A stretch of 25,922 bases of DNA from NZQO01 sp964639255 (lineage in GTDB: Bacteria > Bacteroidota > Bacteroidia > Flavobacteriales > Flavobacteriaceae). The notes below the pieces were generated by a model. It did not search any database, was not told where the DNA came from, and saw only the letters and a program-made list of their open reading frames with translations. The DNA is taken from contig CAZXDP010000038.1 in NCBI GenBank assembly GCA_964639255.1, positions 1-25,922 on the forward strand, written 5' to 3'. The position numbers and the translations under genes are program-made. Below are positions 23,250 through 25,922 of the stretch, in pieces. The first letter of the stretch is position 1. Every line of letters starts with the position of its first letter.

Positions 23250-23692
23250 TGGGCTTGCTACGAAATTTTGCTTGGTCGTTGCTCGTTATATCGTTGTTTT
23301 CCTGCGGAAGTGCCAAAAAGAATACCGTCACTACCGTTGGAGCGGAAGAGAGCTTGGCCTATCGAAGCCTGGGAAATGATGTAGCCACTATAGCCCTTAC
23401 CTTATTTACGAACAACACGTTCCGATTAGAATTTAGGAGCTTAGGGAATGCTGCCGATGCGGAAGAAACTGCAAATATCGATGTTACCGGCACCTATGAG
23501 ACGGACGGCCAATGGAAAGTCCTCCGTTTTATAGAGCCAGAATTTTCCGTGGAAGCGCTATTCGATCCACGGTTTAGCGATGGAAACGATTTTGAGCTTA
23601 TCGATAGCACCACCGTGCGCATCCATACGGCACGGGAAACCATTCCCATTTGGGGCATTACGTGCCAAAAGGGAATGCCTTCAAGCCCTTAA
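23249..23692 (+). CDS. Lipoprotein of unknown function, coupled to ettA
   Basis: A 147-residue protein with a lipoprotein signal: hydrophobic core after R-N, then L-F-S-C-G with the Cys at residue 19. The mature part is predicted to be beta-strand rich (F-T-N-N-T-F-R-L-E-F-R-S, then T-G-T-Y-E-T-D-G-Q-W-K-V-L-R-F), like small periplasmic NlpE- or lipocalin-like barrels, but I do not recognise a named family. The ATG overlaps the ettA stop (TAATG), and its own stop interlocks with the stop of the convergent peptidase-like gene (TTAA at 23689-23692). The function is unknown; a periplasmic copper or lipid-binding role would be speculation. Confidence 0.8.
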   Translation: MGLLRNFAWSLLVISLFSCGSAKKNTVTTVGAEESLAYRSLGNDVATIALTLFTNNTFRLEFRSLGNAADAEETANIDVTGTYETDGQWKVLRFIEPEFSVEALFDPRFSDGNDFELIDSTTVRIHTARETIPIWGITCQKGMPSSP

Positions 23693-24774
23693 TCTGCTTT
23701 GTTAGAGTCTTCGTGCACCGATTTCAAAAAGGAAATCAAGCCGGGAAAAAAATGCTCTTGATCGTCGTATTGAACCAAATGACTGCCATTGGGGCAATAT
23801 AGATAGCTGCCTTGTTGCACCTGGTTGGCTATAAACTCCATTTCTTCGGGGTTCATGGTATCGTACTGAGAGCCAATGGCAAGTGTAGGCACAGAAATCT
23901 CGGAAAGTCTGTTCTTTACGTTCCATCCTTTCAATATAGCATCGCCTTTTATACCAAATTCACTAGGGCCTTGCATCGTTACGTACACCTCGGGATTAAG
24001 ATGGGCGAAGCCACGCTTCAGCGAATTGGGCCATTCCTCCATTGGCATGCGTATTACATGTTTTGGATAATAGTGGGTTACGATCAAATTTAGGTATTCT
24101 TCATTACTGTAATCTTCAGCTTCTTCATACGCCATAATTTTCTGCAGCACATCCTCTGGCAGTTGTGGTGCTAAAACCTCTTCGTTGTATTTCATATAAT
24201 CGGGTATGGAGGGAACCATATTGCTTATGATTAATCCCTTTAAATTGTCCTGATATTTTAGGGCATATTCCATGGCCAATATGCCGCCCCACGATTGACC
24301 AAAAAGGTAAAAATTATCGTTGGTTAGCCCTAGGGCCTTGCGTACTTGTTCCACTTCCTCAACAAAACGATCTGTTTCCCAAAGGCTTTTGTCCTCGGGC
24401 TGGTCACTATAGTAACTCCCCAATTGGTCGTAGTAGTAATATTCTATGCCTTCCTGGGGAAGGTAGCCGTCGAAGCTCTCATAGATTTCGTGGGTCATTC
24501 CCGGGCCGCCGTGAAGTAGCAGGACTTTGATATCGGGATTATTACCTACCTGCTTGGTCCAAACATTGAAGGTGCCCTTAGGCGTTTCTATGGGAATCAT
24601 TTTGATGCCGCCTGTAAATCGATCTTCAGCCTCGGTAAAGGTGTGGTATTGGCTAAGTGTTGGTTGAGAATTTTCTAACGATGTGGTCTGTACCTCATCA
24701 GACTTATCAGTATCCGGATTGTTGCAAGCAACCAAAGTAGCCAACAATGTACAAGAAAGAATAAATTTTTTCAT
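23689..24774 (-). CDS. Proline-iminopeptidase-like alpha/beta-hydrolase lipoprotein (S33)
   Basis: From the ATG at 24774 the protein has 361 residues. A lipoprotein signal ends L-V-A-C (Cys17), so it is membrane-anchored. The alpha/beta-hydrolase elements match proline iminopeptidases: HGGPG (88-92), nucleophile elbow GQSWGG (159-164, Ser161), likely catalytic Asp305 in S-Q-Y-D-T-M-N-P and His332 in G-S-H-L-V. It would cleave N-terminal residues (classically proline) from peptides in the periplasm. An upstream ATG four codons earlier (24786) is possible, but MKKF is the more usual start. It is convergent with the unknown lipoprotein, with interlocking stops and no terminator between them. Confidence 0.93.
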   Translation of the reverse strand: MKKFILSCTLLATLVACNNPDTDKSDEVQTTSLENSQPTLSQYHTFTEAEDRFTGGIKMIPIETPKGTFNVWTKQVGNNPDIKVLLLHGGPGMTHEIYESFDGYLPQEGIEYYYYDQLGSYYSDQPEDKSLWETDRFVEEVEQVRKALGLTNDNFYLFGQSWGGILAMEYALKYQDNLKGLIISNMVPSIPDYMKYNEEVLAPQLPEDVLQKIMAYEEAEDYSNEEYLNLIVTHYYPKHVIRMPMEEWPNSLKRGFAHLNPEVYVTMQGPSEFGIKGDAILKGWNVKNRLSEISVPTLAIGSQYDTMNPEEMEFIANQVQQGSYLYCPNGSHLVQYDDQEHFFPGLISFLKSVHEDSNKAD

Positions 24775-24843
24775 AGCATATATCATTATGAATTAAGTAG
24801 AATGGTTAAATGTTGTCTTTATTGGTAACAAATGCGTACCCGC

Positions 24844-24924
24844 TCAATTGTTAACAAAATTGGTCATCACTGGACTTTCCAATGAAGCCTTGGCTTCGGC
24901 GATATTAATTTGTGCTAGGTGCAT
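24844..24924 (-). pseudogene. Truncated 5' remnant of a DUF3291 gene
   Basis: Reading the minus strand from the ATG at 24924 gives 26 codons: M-H-L-A-Q-I-N-I-A-E-A-K-A-S-L-E-S-P-V-M, followed by T-N-F-V-N-N and TGA. This matches, from memory, the N-terminus of DUF3291 proteins (typically about 150 residues), where F-V-x-N is followed by a L-D-R-I-N motif. Here the match stops exactly at N-N and no DUF3291 sequence follows in any frame before the peptidase-like gene, so the gene appears cut off by a deletion. The start overlaps the ABC ATPase stop by about 10 bases, which suggests it was once the last gene of that operon. It could still make a 26-residue peptide. Confidence 0.65.
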
Positions 24925-25592
24925 GATGGGTCTCCCCGAAGGTATTCAAAATTTTTTAATTGAGCTTCCGAAGTAATGATGTGACTCGTTCCGGCGGCCA
25001 GTACTATTTTTTGGTCGGAAATAGCCAATACATCACCATAGTAATGATCGGTGAGCAAAATTCCTTTGTGGGGTTTCAACGCTTTCAGAAAATCTTTCAA
25101 GGCTTCTATTTGAAGCGGGTCGAGCAGGGAAAACGGTTCATCGAGCATAAGAAAGGGGTGCGGCCCATTGGCAATGAGAACAGTTTCAAAAAATTTTCGC
25201 TCGCCGTGGGAGAGCTCACCTATCGATTTTTGTGCGATGCGGGCTATTTGCGGATGGTAAAATATCGCATCCTGTGCTTCTTCAGAAGAGGCATAAATGG
25301 GTATAATGTCCCGAACCTTTATCCGTTGGGGAAGAAAAGGATGTTGGGGTACGTAAGCGATAGATCGTTGCGAAATTACCAAAGAGGGACGAACGGAAAT
25401 ACCATTTATTTCCAACCGAAGGGAGGTGGCCCGAAGCGTACCGATGATCATTTTCAGTAATGTCGATTTCCCTGAACCATTACTTCCGAAGAGGCCTACC
25501 ACTGTTCCTGTTTCAATCGAAAGGGACACATTTGTTAGCACTTTCTTCTTTCCGAAGTTTTTGGTTGCGTTAGAAACTTGGAGTACCGCCAC
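24915..25592 (-). CDS. ABC transporter ATP-binding protein, short LptB-like form
   Basis: A 225-residue ATPase subunit with one complete ABC domain: Walker A G-S-N-G-S-G-K-S-T (36-44), Q-loop in V-P-Q-H (81-84), signature L-S-H-G-E (127-131), Walker B F-L-M-L-D-E-P (147-153) and switch His183 in L-L-T-D-H-Y-Y. The T-D-H ending and the small size resemble LptB/LivF-like ATPases, but the substrate is unknown. The start codon is GTG at 25592: no ATG is available before the conserved V-L-Q-V-S-N-A-T-K. The gene begins inside the end of the membrane-protein gene (23-base overlap), so the two are coupled, and the pair likely forms one transporter. Confidence 0.93.
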   Translation of the reverse strand: MAVLQVSNATKNFGKKKVLTNVSLSIETGTVVGLFGSNGSGKSTLLKMIIGTLRATSLRLEINGISVRPSLVISQRSIAYVPQHPFLPQRIKVRDIIPIYASSEEAQDAIFYHPQIARIAQKSIGELSHGERKFFETVLIANGPHPFLMLDEPFSLLDPLQIEALKDFLKALKPHKGILLTDHYYGDVLAISDQKIVLAAGTSHIITSEAQLKNFEYLRGDPSCT

Positions 25593-25881
25593 GGAATAGT
25601 AAATAAAGGAGGGTGAATAAAAAAGACAGGGGCACGCCCAGCAAGCCGTTGATAAGGTAACTGCTGCCTATTAATCGCTTTTTGGTAATTCCCATATTAT
25701 AATAGAAATAAAACTGTTCTTTTTTTAAGGCGTTGAATCCTAATAGTCCTAAAATAGGTGCCAGTGCGAAATGCAGTAGCATTCCCCACAATAGCCCAAA
25801 AAGTGCTAGGCATAGCGCTGTAAATGCAAAAACAAACGGAGCCATTTCCTTATAGAACTGCCAATAAGCCCTTACTTTCAT
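25570..25881 (-). CDS. Small membrane protein, probable transmembrane part of the ABC transporter
   Basis: A 103-residue protein with three hydrophobic segments (about 13-32, 35-48 and 74-95), separated by a short polar stretch K-K-E-Q-F-Y-F-Y-Y-N-M-G-I-T-K-K-R-L. It has no family signature that I recognise. It is too short for a full permease domain (normally six helices), so it may act as an oligomer or a partner. The gene overlaps the ATPase gene by 23 bases and starts 9 bases after the stop of an upstream partial gene, so it belongs to the same operon. Confidence 0.75.
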   Translation of the reverse strand: MKVRAYWQFYKEMAPFVFAFTALCLALFGLLWGMLLHFALAPILGLLGFNALKKEQFYFYYNMGITKKRLIGSSYLINGLLGVPLSFLFTLLYLLFRGGTPSF

Positions 25882-25890
25882 CTTTTCAAA

Positions 25891-25922
25891 TTATTGATGC
25901 CCTACGTGGCAACCGCAACCTC
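25891..25922 (-). CDS. 3' end of an upstream gene with Cys/His-rich C-terminus (partial)
   Basis: Minus-strand frame ending at the TAA 25893-25891 reads G-C-G-C-H-V-G-H-Q, then stop, and is open to the window edge. It sits 9 bases upstream of the small membrane-protein gene, the spacing expected within an operon. C-x-C-H-x-x-H could bind metal. The other frames of the same stretch end in earlier stops (TAG at 25904) or give R/L-rich nonsense, so this frame is preferred but not proven with only 9 codons. Confidence 0.4.
   Translation of the reverse strand, partial: GCGCHVGHQ

Noticed and set aside
24960..25460. 166-codon plus-strand frame opposite the ABC ATPase
   Set aside because: The ATPase motifs on the minus strand are complete; the plus frame has no domain and is a shadow.
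1..25922. CRISPR arrays, tRNA/rRNA genes, insertion sequences or phage genes
   Set aside because: No spaced direct-repeat array, no transposase or integrase motifs and no cloverleaf-like or rRNA sequence was noticed on either strand.

Overview
The window looks like chromosomal DNA of a marine-type member of the Flavobacteriaceae (Bacteroidota). The support is: two secreted proteins with type IX secretion (T9SS) C-terminal tails; a menaquinone cluster in the order menA - metallo-hydrolase - menC - CPBP protease - menE; a small CAL67264-type membrane protein; promoter candidates matching the Bacteroidota consensus (TTG / TAnnTTTG) and almost no Shine-Dalgarno sites; and many lipoproteins with Bacteroidota-style lipoboxes. 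No tRNA, rRNA, CRISPR array, transposase or phage gene was seen. Composition looks uniform by eye, so most of the window is ordinary core genome.

Layout. 1-818 (-): a lipoprotein esterase whose last residues are cut off by the window edge. 923-1795 (+): a DUF2945 (TUDOR-like) protein and a YciO-like member of the Sua5/YrdC family. 1922-3352 (-): an NTF2/SnoaL-like protein and an OmpA-type lipoprotein, separated by a clear terminator. 3478-4936 (-): a GT2 glycosyltransferase preceded by a stand-alone HsdR_N-like PD-(D/E)XK protein, which is divergent from holA (4991-5998, +). 5995-6366 (-): a DoxX membrane protein that meets holA tail to tail. 6548-9238 (+): an 896-residue T9SS cargo. 9334-14075 (+): the menaquinone operon. 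14116-15444 (+): a secreted M24 peptidase. 15462-17195 (-): a T9SS beta-helix protein. 17470-18903 (+): isocitrate dehydrogenase. 18962-20590 (-): an acyl-CoA carboxylase beta subunit. 20759-23692 (+): a structured leader RNA candidate followed by a small membrane protein, DinB, EttA and an unknown lipoprotein. 23689-24774 (-): a proline-iminopeptidase-like lipoprotein. 24844-25922 (-): a small ABC-transporter operon with a broken DUF3291 gene at its 3' end and the Cys/His-rich tail of another gene at its 5' end.

How the genes work together. MenA, MenC and MenE are enzymes of menaquinone synthesis. The two interleaved genes (UPF0173-type hydrolase and CPBP protease) share the operon but have no established role in the pathway. 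Isocitrate dehydrogenase and the carboxylase (methylcrotonoyl-CoA carboxylase-like) belong to central and amino-acid carbon metabolism. The secreted or surface proteins (two T9SS cargos, four lipoproteins, the M24 peptidase) fit a heterotroph that degrades polymers and peptides.

No complete, clearly new multi-gene system is visible. The best candidates for a second look are the structured RNA element at about 20759-20856, the truncated DUF3291 gene at 24844-24924, the small ABC unit with its Cys-rich neighbour at the right edge, the nuclease-like gene paired with holA, and the CPBP protease inside the men operon. There is no gene-free stretch over 300 bases. The longest gaps, 17196-17469 and 20591-20874, hold promoters, repeats and the RNA candidate.
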